A DNA stretch of 64,000 nt. It comes from Actinoplanes solisilvae. Lineage in GTDB: Bacteria > Actinomycetota > Actinomycetes > Mycobacteriales > Micromonosporaceae. The notes beneath the pieces are model-generated. The model was not told the origin of the DNA and did not search any database. It saw only the letters and a program-made list of their open reading frames with translations. Of this stretch, positions 33,635 to 41,330 are shown piece by piece. Position 1 is the first letter of the stretch; every line of letters starts with the position of its first letter. The translations under genes and the position numbers were made by a program. The stretch is taken from positions 1 to 64,000 of the forward strand of contig NZ_RJAC01000017.1 in the NCBI RefSeq assembly GCF_003999975.1, written 5' to 3'.

Positions 33635-35256
33635 CACGAAACGTCCATCCGTCGCGGTTCAATTTGCTTCCGCTTGCCGAACGTGTGAAGTGGTCGACCT
33701 CGCTTCGCGTGGGCCTTGCCTTGGTGTTGGCCGCGTTTTGGGTCTTGCTGCCGCAGGAGCGCCGAACAGATGGACAAGGGTTGCTAGCGGTTGCCATGGT
33801 GGTTGCCTGGGCCGCGTTGTTCGCCGCAGCGGCGCCTCGGTTCGGTCGGCGAACCGCGATCGTGGCCGCCAACATCGCCCTGCTTGTCGACGGCCTGGGC
33901 CTTGCAACGGCGCTACACGCGTACGGCGGTGTGCTGGGGCCGGTCAGCGTCCTGATGGTGCTCCACGTCTGCGGAGTCAGTCTGCTGATGTCGTTCCGCT
34001 CCGGGGGCAAGGTTGCGGTGTGGCATGCCCTGATGGTGCTGTGCGTTCTTCAGGCCGAGCAAGCCGGCCTGCTGGTCGTCACCCGGCCGGCACCGTTCCC
34101 GCTTACCGGCTACGTGATCTTCGTCGTGCTCCTTGGCTCGGCGGCGCTGGCCACGTCGCTGTACGCGGCGCTCAACGAGCGCGAGCTGCGCCGGCGCCGT
34201 TACGACGCCGAGGTGCTGCGGGGCTTGGCGGTGGAGTTGGAAACCTGCAACGACCTTAAGCAGATCTCGACGGCACTGGCACGGCTTGCGGTAGACGATC
34301 TGCTCGCGGAGCGCGCTTTGGTGATTGTCGAACCGTCGACGGACGAGGAGGGATACGGGCTGACGTTCGTGGAGGTGGGATGGCCGTCGCTGCCCGACGG
34401 TCTTGGTGCAGACCGGCCGACAGGCGCCCGCGGGTCGGTGCTCGCCGATGCCGAGGAGGTATCCGTGCTCGCTCGAGGGCTGGACCCGCGTCGGGACGCC
34501 TACCTCCTCGATCGGCTACCCGGCGCCCAGCGTCTGGTCGCCCTGCCCCTTCCGCTTGGGCCGGCGGGACGCGGACGACTGGTGCTTGACATGGGCACTC
34601 GTAGGCGGGTCGAGCACCGGATGATGTCGACCCTGCTACAGGGAATCGCGCATGTCGGTCTCGCACTCACCCGCGCCCAGTTGGTGGAGCGGCTCCGGCT
34701 GGCGGCGGAAACTGACGGCCTGACCGGGGTGGCCAATCGCAAGTCATTCGACGTGGCCCTCGCATACCACAGCGCGCGCGCTGCACGCACCGGCGAGCCG
34801 TTAGCCGTCATCCTGATCGACCTCGACTTCTTCAAAAAGGTCAACGACACCTATGGGCACCAGATCGGCGACGAGGTCTTGCGGGCGGCGGCCGCCGCCC
34901 TCAAGGGCGCGGCGCAGGACAGTGAACTCGTCGCCCGCTACGGCGGCGAAGAGTTCGTCGTCATCCTGCCCGGTGTCGACGTCGACAACGTCTGGGAGAC
35001 GGGCGAACGCTTCCGCAGGTCCGTCCGGGACTGCTCAGCATCGGTTCCGGTCTCGTGCAGCATCGGCATCGCCTGCCAGCCGCCCGGCGGCGTCACGCCG
35101 GGCGACCTGCTCCACGTCGCCGACCAGGCTCTATATCTTGCGAAGGAGCGAGGCCGCGACCGTGTTGAGGTGGGCCGCTTCACGGGCGAACCGCTCCGTG
35201 CGTCGGCGGTGGCCGCGCAGTATGAGGGATCGGCACGGCAGGTCCACAGCGGCTGA
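33631..35256 (+). CDS. Membrane diguanylate cyclase (GGDEF)
   Basis: 541 residues from the GTG at 33631, with GGAGG 6 bp upstream, overlapping the previous stop (GTGA). About six membrane helices fill residues ~20-180, a GAF-like segment spans ~195-340, and the GGDEF domain ~360-530 has TDGLTGVANRKSF, IDLDFFKKVNDTYGHQIGDE and the catalytic GGEEF at 438-442. The RxxD inhibitory I-site five residues before it is absent (QDSEL), so product inhibition is probably lost. It would make c-di-GMP from two GTP. Linkage to SipW-type export genes suggests control of matrix or appendage formation. Confidence 0.92.
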   Translation: MTRNVHPSRFNLLPLAERVKWSTSLRVGLALVLAAFWVLLPQERRTDGQGLLAVAMVVAWAALFAAAAPRFGRRTAIVAANIALLVDGLGLATALHAYGGVLGPVSVLMVLHVCGVSLLMSFRSGGKVAVWHALMVLCVLQAEQAGLLVVTRPAPFPLTGYVIFVVLLGSAALATSLYAALNERELRRRRYDAEVLRGLAVELETCNDLKQISTALARLAVDDLLAERALVIVEPSTDEEGYGLTFVEVGWPSLPDGLGADRPTGARGSVLADAEEVSVLARGLDPRRDAYLLDRLPGAQRLVALPLPLGPAGRGRLVLDMGTRRRVEHRMMSTLLQGIAHVGLALTRAQLVERLRLAAETDGLTGVANRKSFDVALAYHSARAARTGEPLAVILIDLDFFKKVNDTYGHQIGDEVLRAAAAALKGAAQDSELVARYGGEEFVVILPGVDVDNVWETGERFRRSVRDCSASVPVSCSIGIACQPPGGVTPGDLLHVADQALYLAKERGRDRVEVGRFTGEPLRASAVAAQYEGSARQVHSG

Positions 35257-35315
35257 GCCACGTCCGGCGCCGGGTCAGCCGGCCAGCAATCAAGCGTGAT
35301 CTTGAAAGGCCCGGT

Positions 35316-35978
35316 ATGAGGACTCCGCTCGTGCACGGACGACTTGGGCGCTCCCGCGCTGGCCATCGCGCGGACAAGACCGCGGGATTCGTTCTCGGCC
35401 AACGGTTGATCCTTCGGTCCTACGCGCTTCAGGTATTACTTTATGTTCGGCACGCGGTGATCGCGAGTGTCGCCGCGTTGCTCGTCCTGGCCGTCGCGCC
35501 CGCACTGATCGGCTGGCGAAGCACTGTCGTTGTCTCTGGTTCGATGACGCCGGCCATCCAGCCGGGTGACGTCATCGTCGCCCGGCCTGCCACATCCGAC
35601 ACGGCTGCGCGCACCGCGCCGGGGGCGGTGGTCCTGGTCGACAATCCGGCCGCGCCCGGAGAGCTGCTGATGCACAGACTGGTCGACTACGACTCCAAGG
35701 GCCAGATGATTTTGAAAGGCGATGCCAATCCCGAGCAGGACAGCACGCCCGTTCCGATGCGAAACCTCAAGGGTGTGGCGAGCCTTCGCATCCCGTTCAT
35801 CGGATTGCCGTTCCTCTGGTTCCAAGAAGGCCGCCACCTTCTCGCCCTCGGCACTGTAGCGCTCCTCCTCGCCCTGATCATCTGGCCCACCGCCGGTTAC
35901 GACGAATCCCGCCCCAGCGCCCCGGCCGGTCGCCACCGCGCACGAAGGGCGCGCCGCGCAGGTCTCAGCCATGACTGA
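35316..35978 (+). CDS. SipW-like (ER-type) signal peptidase I
   Basis: 220 residues. A membrane helix ~50-70, the nucleophile Ser76 in VVSGSMTPAIQPGD, a second conserved box where the base is His120 (LLMHRLVDYD) instead of the Lys of ordinary bacterial signal peptidases, and LKGDANPEQD (GD.N box). A C-terminal helix (~185-205) and basic tail follow. Ser/His usage and GD(A/N)N mark the SipW/ER-type S26B group, which in Bacilli processes TasA and TapA. The two genes downstream encode proteins with matching signal regions, so they are its likely substrates. Confidence 0.9.
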   Translation: MRTPLVHGRLGRSRAGHRADKTAGFVLGQRLILRSYALQVLLYVRHAVIASVAALLVLAVAPALIGWRSTVVVSGSMTPAIQPGDVIVARPATSDTAARTAPGAVVLVDNPAAPGELLMHRLVDYDSKGQMILKGDANPEQDSTPVPMRNLKGVASLRIPFIGLPFLWFQEGRHLLALGTVALLLALIIWPTAGYDESRPSAPAGRHRARRARRAGLSHD

Positions 35979-36111
35979 ATTGCCGAGGGTGCCGTCCTAA
36001 GCGGCATCGTCACTCAGCCGAAACAAGATGTGGGGCCACCTTCGCCGATCGCGTGTGGTAAGTGAGCCTGTTGCGCTTGGCCGACCGCGAAAAAGAGAAG
36101 AAGGGATCGCC

Positions 36112-36795
36112 ATGAACCCGATCGAGCAAGTGGCACCGGACCGGGTGGGAAGACGCCGCCAGCGTAACCGTGGTGTAGTCGTCATGGTGGCTCTACTCGG
36201 TTGTTTCGCCATGGTGTGGCAGGCGTCGCACGCCGCATTCTCGGACACGACCACCAACACTGGCAACACCTTGGGCGCTGGCACAGTCGTGATCAGTGAC
36301 AATGCTGCGGGCGCGATGTTCACCGCGCCCGCGCTCGCGCCCGGAGCCACCGGCACCGCGTGTATCGGTGTGGAGTATCTGGGCTCCTTGACGAACCCCG
36401 CGGTCAAGCTGTACTTCACCGGGGCGCAGGAGTCGAACAGCGGCGGCGCCTACGGAGCCTGGGCCAACGACGCCACGTCGGAAGCCGACGACAACCTGAG
36501 CATGCAAATTGAAGTCTGGAACACCGACCTCGGCAGCAACCCGGGCTACAACAATTGCACCCCGGGTGGCGCCGGTTCCTTCGTCGACCTCGCCGGCGTG
36601 GCCCCCGGAACCAATCTGAAAAGCCTGATCAATGCAAATACCGACTACGCTACCGGCTTGCTCTCTCAGTGGGGCACTGTTACCGCAAACATGTGGCGGG
36701 TCTTCCGGTTCACCTACACGTTTTCGGCTTCGGCGTTGGACTCGGCGCAGGGCGACGGCGTCAAATTCAACATCGTCTGGGAAGCGCAGCGATAG
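36112..36795 (+). CDS. SipW-type exported TasA/CalY-like protein
   Basis: 227 residues from the ATG at 36112, preceded by AGAAGAAGGGA. An Arg-rich N-region, hydrophobic VVVMVALLGCFAMVWQASHA then AFSDTTTNTGNT: the SipW-type signal with cleavage near the SHA-AF junction. The mature part has AMFTAPALAPG, CIGVEYLG, a repeated SNS/NSG loop, and a terminal VFRFTYTFSASA ... VWEAQ strand, as in actinobacterial TasA/CalY-like sandwiches. It is likely polymerised or displayed outside the cell. Confidence 0.82.
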   Translation: MNPIEQVAPDRVGRRRQRNRGVVVMVALLGCFAMVWQASHAAFSDTTTNTGNTLGAGTVVISDNAAGAMFTAPALAPGATGTACIGVEYLGSLTNPAVKLYFTGAQESNSGGAYGAWANDATSEADDNLSMQIEVWNTDLGSNPGYNNCTPGGAGSFVDLAGVAPGTNLKSLINANTDYATGLLSQWGTVTANMWRVFRFTYTFSASALDSAQGDGVKFNIVWEAQR

Positions 36796-37157
36796 CGAGA
36801 ACTGGAAAGACAACGGCGGATCTCGACATGGACGAGAAGCCGGTCGCCTGTTGCCGAGCGGTCGCTGAAGCCGGTCGGCCGTGACAAGCACGATCCGGTC
36901 GGTGCAGGCAGCGGGAAGGCGCGTCGCGCACGGTGGCAAGTCGGTGGTCACTGAGGTCGGGTCGGTCGAGGTACGGGTGTCGCCGGGAGTTGGAGCTCGT
37001 CCGAGCCGCAGATCTTCCGCAGGCGTCATCGCCGCTTGTTCGGGGATGTCAAGAAGCGAGTCAAGCAAAGAGTTTCCCACGCTTTTCGCGTGTGCGAAAA
37101 TGGCCTAATTCAGACGTGCACAAGTACGTACGCGGCCCATGATCAGAAGGGCGCGGC
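36796..37157. other. Intergenic region with short inverted repeat
   Basis: About 360 bp without a convincing ORF between the two exported-protein genes. A perfect 7-bp inverted repeat TTTTCGC/GCGAAAA with a 4-nt loop sits at 37083-37100, 58 bp before the next start; it could be a terminator or operator. The rest shows nothing recognisable. Confidence 0.45.
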
Positions 37158-38225
37158 ATGACCGTAAACGCGAGCGGGCGACGGCGGAACGCCCGTCAGC
37201 CGCGCCGCGGGCTGGTGATCGTCGTAGCGGTGATCACGTTTGGCGGCGTCACTCTCGTGTGGCAGGCGAGCCACGCGATATTCGTCGGCGCTACTTCCAC
37301 GGGCGTGAACACGATCGCTGCGGCCACGGTCCCGAATGCCACCGGACTGACGAGCTCGCGGCCGTGCACCGCCATCGCGCCTACAGCACGGGCCGTGTCC
37401 TCCACGGCGGGTCCGACGTCTTACGTCGATGTTCCCACCCCCGCGACCCAGGCCGGCGACCTCCTGCTCGCGGTGGTGGTCGCTACCGACAGGTCGGACC
37501 CCATCACCGCGATGGACAGCGGCTGGACCGCCGTCGGCGGCCAGGTGACCAGTGCCCCCGACAACCTCGCCGCTGTGTTCTGGCGCATCGCGACCGCCAG
37601 CCCGCCGGCCAACTATGGGTTCAGCTGGAACGACGTCTCCGACCGGGGCGCGGCAGTGCTCGCTTCCTACTCCGGGGTGGACACCATCGCGCCGATTGCC
37701 GCGATTTCTAACGCCAAGGGCACCAGCAGCACCAGCGTAGCGGCGCCGGCCCAGAATCCGGCCCGCAGCCCCACCCGGCTCGTCGTGGCCACGACGGTCA
37801 ACTCGACCGCGGTCCTGACCGGTCCCGCCGGCATGACCGCCCACGGGGACATCGTCGCGACCAACTCCGAGGCCCGGTTGTCGACCTGGGACGAGCTGCG
37901 CGCCAGCCCAGGATCCACCGGCACCCGCACCACCACCTGGATCGGCAACAACGACTACATCACCTTTTCCATCATCATCCAGGGGCCGGCGAGCGGAACA
38001 AGCGATCCGACCGTGACGCTGAACTGGACTCCGCCGACGAACACCTGGGTCACCGACTACGACGTACTTCGCGGCGCTCCCACCATCCGCGTCGCCGGGC
38101 GTGTCACCTCCACCTGGACCGACACTGGCACCACCGCCAGCTCCGGGTATACGTACACGCTGAAATCGATCGCGGGGTCCTGGGCGTCCTCCGGAATCAG
38201 CGTCAACGTCGCAGCCTGCCCCTAG
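37158..38225 (+). CDS. SipW-type exported protein, lectin-like/Fn3-like ectodomain
   Basis: 355 residues. Basic start RRRNARQPRRG, then VIVVAVITFGGVTLVWQASHA and IFVGATSTGVNTI, sharing the VWQASHA-x-F signature with the protein at 36112. The mature region has a jelly-roll-like pattern (TSYVDVPTPATQAGDLLLAV, WTAVGG, YTITFSIIIQG-like strands) and a C-terminal Fn3-like segment VTLNWTPPTNTWVTDYDVLR. Probably a second SipW substrate displayed with the TasA-like protein; ligand unknown. Confidence 0.75.
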   Translation: MTVNASGRRRNARQPRRGLVIVVAVITFGGVTLVWQASHAIFVGATSTGVNTIAAATVPNATGLTSSRPCTAIAPTARAVSSTAGPTSYVDVPTPATQAGDLLLAVVVATDRSDPITAMDSGWTAVGGQVTSAPDNLAAVFWRIATASPPANYGFSWNDVSDRGAAVLASYSGVDTIAPIAAISNAKGTSSTSVAAPAQNPARSPTRLVVATTVNSTAVLTGPAGMTAHGDIVATNSEARLSTWDELRASPGSTGTRTTTWIGNNDYITFSIIIQGPASGTSDPTVTLNWTPPTNTWVTDYDVLRGAPTIRVAGRVTSTWTDTGTTASSGYTYTLKSIAGSWASSGISVNVAACP

Positions 38226-38470
38226 AAGTGCTGCCGCGCCTGTGGCGTGCCCACCAGCGGAGCCTCACCGAGACCGGCCGCAACCGCGACGGATACGTTT
38301 TCGTCGACGCCAAAGGCCAGCGGCTACGTCCGGGCTATCTGACCCGCCGCCTCGCCGCGCTTGTCGCAGCATGCGAGCTGCCACCGGTCCGGCACGCACG
38401 ACCTGCGGTACGGTGCCGCGTCGCTCGCGCTGGCAGCCGGCACTGACTAAAGGTCGTCCAACCGCCTCGG
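38226..38470 (+). pseudogene. C-terminal fragment of a tyrosine-recombinase integrase, frameshifted
   Basis: Directly after the stop of the preceding gene, one frame reads LPRLWRAHQRSLTETG, DGYVFVDAKGQRLRPGYLTR. Shifting frame near 38395 gives HDLRYGAASLALAAGTD, the integrase HDLRH box with Arg of the active site, and a further shift gives KVVQ. So at least two frameshifts separate the conserved blocks of an SR-type integrase. No functional recombinase can be made. Confidence 0.8.
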
Positions 38471-38543
38471 ACTCGGCGCGGCCTCCCAACCTTGACCAGA
38501 TATCGGCGTACGGGCTCCAGCGGCAGAGCTGCGGTGGCTGGCC

Positions 38544-38888
38544 GTGCCCGACGACGCCGAACTTGCACATCTGCTTCACCCACCACGTGGATTACCTGCT
38601 CACGTGGCTCGACGACTACCCGCCGACCAGGTAGACCCGACTGCGCTGGCCTCCATCCGGCGAAGCCTCGGCTGGATGATCGGGCAGGCTGCTGTCGAGC
38701 AAGGCGATCGGCCCGCCTCGACGGAAACAGCCGCAGGTCTGTTGGTCGACTTCATGTGGTGGCTGGACACCTGCGAGGACGTACAGGTCGACTCCTTCGT
38801 CGCGGTGAAGCTTCAGGAGGGCACGGGCGCATGGCTGGACGACCGCGCTCGCCGCCCGAGCCAAAGGCACAACGATCTACCTCGCTGA
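38544..38888 (+). CDS. Small hypothetical protein in the island
   Basis: 114 residues from a GTG (PDDAELAHLLHPPRGLPAHV), ending just before attR-side integrase remnants. It is mixed helical with LLVDFMWWLDTCEDVQVD in the middle. It is free of frameshifts and of GC-shadow character, so it is probably expressed, but no family is recognised. It lies between the two broken integrase pieces and could be a leftover of the original mobility module. Confidence 0.5.
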   Translation: MPDDAELAHLLHPPRGLPAHVARRLPADQVDPTALASIRRSLGWMIGQAAVEQGDRPASTETAAGLLVDFMWWLDTCEDVQVDSFVAVKLQEGTGAWLDDRARRPSQRHNDLPR

Positions 38889-39029
38889 CGGAGCGTCGTC
38901 GGCGCTCTCCTGACGACCCCAGCCCCTCCGAGCCGTCAGCAGCTTTGGTCCTCGACGCCTCGTCGGAGGAAGTCTGCGACTACACGGAGGCGATTCGAGT
39001 ACGACGCACTCCCCGACCAGCCTGGGCGG

Positions 39030-39478
39030 CCCTAGGAGATCGGGCAACAACATCAATAGTCCAGGCGCGTACGGCGGCACCGCCGATACCCCAGCGCCGG
39101 GATTAGATGACAGTGGACGACCGTCGTGTAGCCGCGCAGCGTCGACGGTCGCACATCCACGGACGACCGTCGTGTAGCCGCGCAGCGTCGACGGTCGCAC
39201 ATCCACCTGGTCCAACCAGTCGAGCGGCCACCTCCGCACTGTCCATGTCTGTGCGAGAACCCGCAGGCGCAGTTCGGCGACGGCCGCGTCCCGCGCTGCG
39301 ATCGCGGCCTGCTCGGGTGCGAAGCGCCCGCGGCGGAGCCTTGTCGGGAGCCCTCAGCATCGGTCACCTTGATCCAGTAGTGCCAGCGCCCGTGGGAGAG
39401 GTCCTTCAGGACGGAACACCGCGCACCCCACTGCCGACCCGTCAGCGGATTCCGGCAGTCGCACCGTCGGTAGGGCAT
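39030..39478 (-). pseudogene. N-terminal part of an SR-type integrase, frameshifted
   Basis: From the ATG at 39478 the frame reads MPYRRCDCRNPLTGRQWG and VLKDLSHGRWHYWIKV, the opening of actinobacterial SR-type integrases (Cys-rich start, HGxWxYxIxV). The next conserved block FAPEQAAIAARDAAVAELRL and WLDQVDVRPSTLRGYTTVV is in another frame, and HLIPALG is back in the first. One shift coincides with the 46-bp tandem duplication at 39115-39206. It lies next to attR, as an integrase should, but is dead. Confidence 0.8.
39115..39206 (-). repeat. 46-bp perfect tandem duplication inside the integrase remnant
   Basis: 39115-39160 and 39161-39206 are identical. Since 46 is not a multiple of three, the duplication shifts the integrase reading frame just after the RGYTTVV block, so it is a visible inactivating event and probably recent, because the copies have not diverged. 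Confidence 0.95.
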
Positions 39479-39738
39479 TCCGGCGATCGATGGGGCTCCA
39501 GGATCCGACCAGGATCGCGCGCGCCAGGACGACGCCTGCTGAGCAGGCCACCACGATGTTCGGAGGCGGGGCGGCTACCGCTGCCGCTTCGGCGGATCTT
39601 CAAGCGAGCCACGGTGGAACGGTAGGCGGTGGCTCAACGATGATCAAAACCGATGGCTGTGAGTCAGAGGTTCAATTCACAGCTGACTCACGTCACAGGG
39701 AAGCTGATCAACCGATCAGCATCTTCCCTGGTCGTACA

Positions 39739-39814
39739 TGGTGCGCCGCGTAGGACTTGAACCTACAACCCGCGGATTAAGAGTCCGCTGCTCTGCCAGT
39801 TGAGCTAGCGGCGC
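39739..39814 (-). tRNA. tRNA-Lys (anticodon CTT), carrying attR
   Basis: Read on the minus strand from 39814: acceptor GCGCCGC pairing with GCGGCGC, D arm TAGCTCAACTGGC, anticodon loop ACTCTTAAT with CTT, T arm GTAGG-TTCAAGT-CCTAC, discriminator A and encoded CCA at 39741-39739. It is complete (76 nt with CCA). Its 3' 45 bases are duplicated at 31720-31764, so the island inserted at the tRNA and rebuilt a functional gene at its right end. Confidence 0.96.
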
Positions 39815-39956
39815 TCGTTGGCAACGGAGAAACACTAACACGGCCCTTGGTGATCTTTAAAATCGGCCCGGAGGTGGTCCGCCACCCGTCCGGAGGACTC
39901 GATCTCTTGCATCCATGAGGCAGGATGTCCCCGAACTTCAGAGGGGACGGGGCAGC

Positions 39957-41195
39957 ATGCGGCGCACGCTTGTGGCAGTCATGGCGATGGCGGTGATCAC
40001 GCCGGTCACGCTGGCGGCGTGCGGTGGGGGCAAGAAGGAGGACAAGGTCGCCGGCGCGCCCTCGACAAGCGCGGGTGCGAGTGCGAGTGCGGGCGCCCCG
40101 CGGGAGGAGTCGGCTTCCGTGCCGGTCAGCCTCGCGGTCACCCCGGCTTCCGGAAAAACTGGTGTGCCGGTCAGTGCCGAGATCGGCCTCAAGGTCGCCG
40201 GGGCCAAGGTGACCACCGTCACTCTCAAAGACTCGGCCGGTGCCACGGTCGCGGGGACGTTGCGTGAGGACGGTTCGGCCTGGGTGCCGAGCAAGCCGCT
40301 CAAGACGAAGCAGAAGTACGTGGCCAGTGTCGTCGCCACCGGCGAGAACGGCGAGACGAAGACCGCCGCGACCACGTTCACCACGATGGGGGCGCCGGGT
40401 AGGAAGACCGGCACCGGCCTCTACCTCTTCGATGACCGCACGTACGGCGTGGCCATGCCCGTCGTCGTGGAGTTCAGCCCGGGTATCAAGAAGGCCGACC
40501 GCGCCGCCGTTCAGCGCCGCCTCTTCGTCACCACCACGCCGGCCCAGCCGGGTGTCTGGTCGTGGACCGACAACGGCACCCAGGCGTTCTACCGCGGTCC
40601 GGAGTTCTGGCAGCCGGGCACCACGCTCAAGGTCCGTGTCGCGGTCGGGGGGCTGCCTACCGGCGGCGGGCGTTACGGCGACCGGGATCGTTCGGCCACG
40701 TCGAAGATCGGCCGCAAGTTCGAGATGAAGGTCGACAACGCCACGAAGAAGATGACCGTGGTGCAGGACGGAAAGACGATCAAGACGATGCCGGTGAGCC
40801 TCGGTAAGAAGAGCACGCCGTCGTCGAGCGGGGTCATGGTCGTGATGGAGAAGATGGCCGACACGGTGTTCGACACCAGGGCCGAGCTCGGCCCGGTCAA
40901 CGGCTACCGCACCGAGATCCAGTTCGCGCAGCGCCTCACCTGGTCGGGTCAGTACATTCACTCGGCTCCGTGGTCGGTCGGCTCGCAGGGGCGCCGCAAC
41001 GTGTCGCACGGCTGTGTGAATGTGGCGCCCGGCAACGCGCGCTGGCTGTTCGACAAGACCCTGATCGGTGATCCGGTCACGGTGAAGGGCACCGAGGACA
41101 AGCTGGCCTACGGGAACGGCTGGACACCCTGGGACAAGACCTGGGCCGAGTACATCAAGGGCAGCGCTCTGCCGGTTCCGGACTCGCTGAAGTGA
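39957..41195 (+). CDS. L,D-transpeptidase lipoprotein (first of tandem pair)
   Basis: 412 residues from the ATG at 39957. Lipobox VTLAAC near residue 22, a Ser/Ala-rich linker, two Ig-like domains (SGKTGVPVSAEIGLKVAG; DGSAWVPSKPLKTKQKYV), and a YkuD domain ~250-400 with the catalytic motif SHGCVNV (Cys353) and upstream HSAPWSV. These layouts are typical of actinobacterial Ldts that make 3-3 peptidoglycan cross-links. It is followed by a close paralog 135 bp downstream. Confidence 0.93.
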   Translation: MRRTLVAVMAMAVITPVTLAACGGGKKEDKVAGAPSTSAGASASAGAPREESASVPVSLAVTPASGKTGVPVSAEIGLKVAGAKVTTVTLKDSAGATVAGTLREDGSAWVPSKPLKTKQKYVASVVATGENGETKTAATTFTTMGAPGRKTGTGLYLFDDRTYGVAMPVVVEFSPGIKKADRAAVQRRLFVTTTPAQPGVWSWTDNGTQAFYRGPEFWQPGTTLKVRVAVGGLPTGGGRYGDRDRSATSKIGRKFEMKVDNATKKMTVVQDGKTIKTMPVSLGKKSTPSSSGVMVVMEKMADTVFDTRAELGPVNGYRTEIQFAQRLTWSGQYIHSAPWSVGSQGRRNVSHGCVNVAPGNARWLFDKTLIGDPVTVKGTEDKLAYGNGWTPWDKTWAEYIKGSALPVPDSLK

Positions 41196-41330
41196 CCAAT
41201 GTGTCTAATGCTGCCAAATCGGTCCAAATGTAAGAACGAGTAATCGTCGCGGCACGATTCCGGGATTGGTCACCGGGAAAGATAAGTGCAGTATTGGGCG
41301 CGCCGGGACGATCGACGCCGTGAGGGGACC

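Larger units (their letters stand above)
31720..39783. mobile_element. Genomic island integrated in tRNA-Lys(CTT)
   Basis: About 8.06 kb bounded by the 45-bp direct repeats attL and attR, with the intact tRNA at the right. It carries frameshifted integrase pieces near attR, looser and less GC-extreme stretches, and cargo for TasA-like export with a diguanylate cyclase. No intact integrase, excisionase or replication gene is visible, so it looks immobilised. Boundaries rest on the repeats; gene content supports them. Confidence 0.85.

Noticed and set aside
36028..36111. Upstream start for the TasA-like gene
   Set aside because: The added residues are basic and hydrophilic and would spoil the signal region. 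The ATG at 36112 has a good ribosome site.
38226..38470. A functional integrase gene
   Set aside because: The HDLRH box is out of frame and the N-terminal half is missing here. At least two frameshifts are needed to rebuild the conserved blocks.
39490..39753. Plus-strand ORF ending in the tRNA region
   Set aside because: It overlaps the integrase remnant antisense and attR; no coding pattern or family match.
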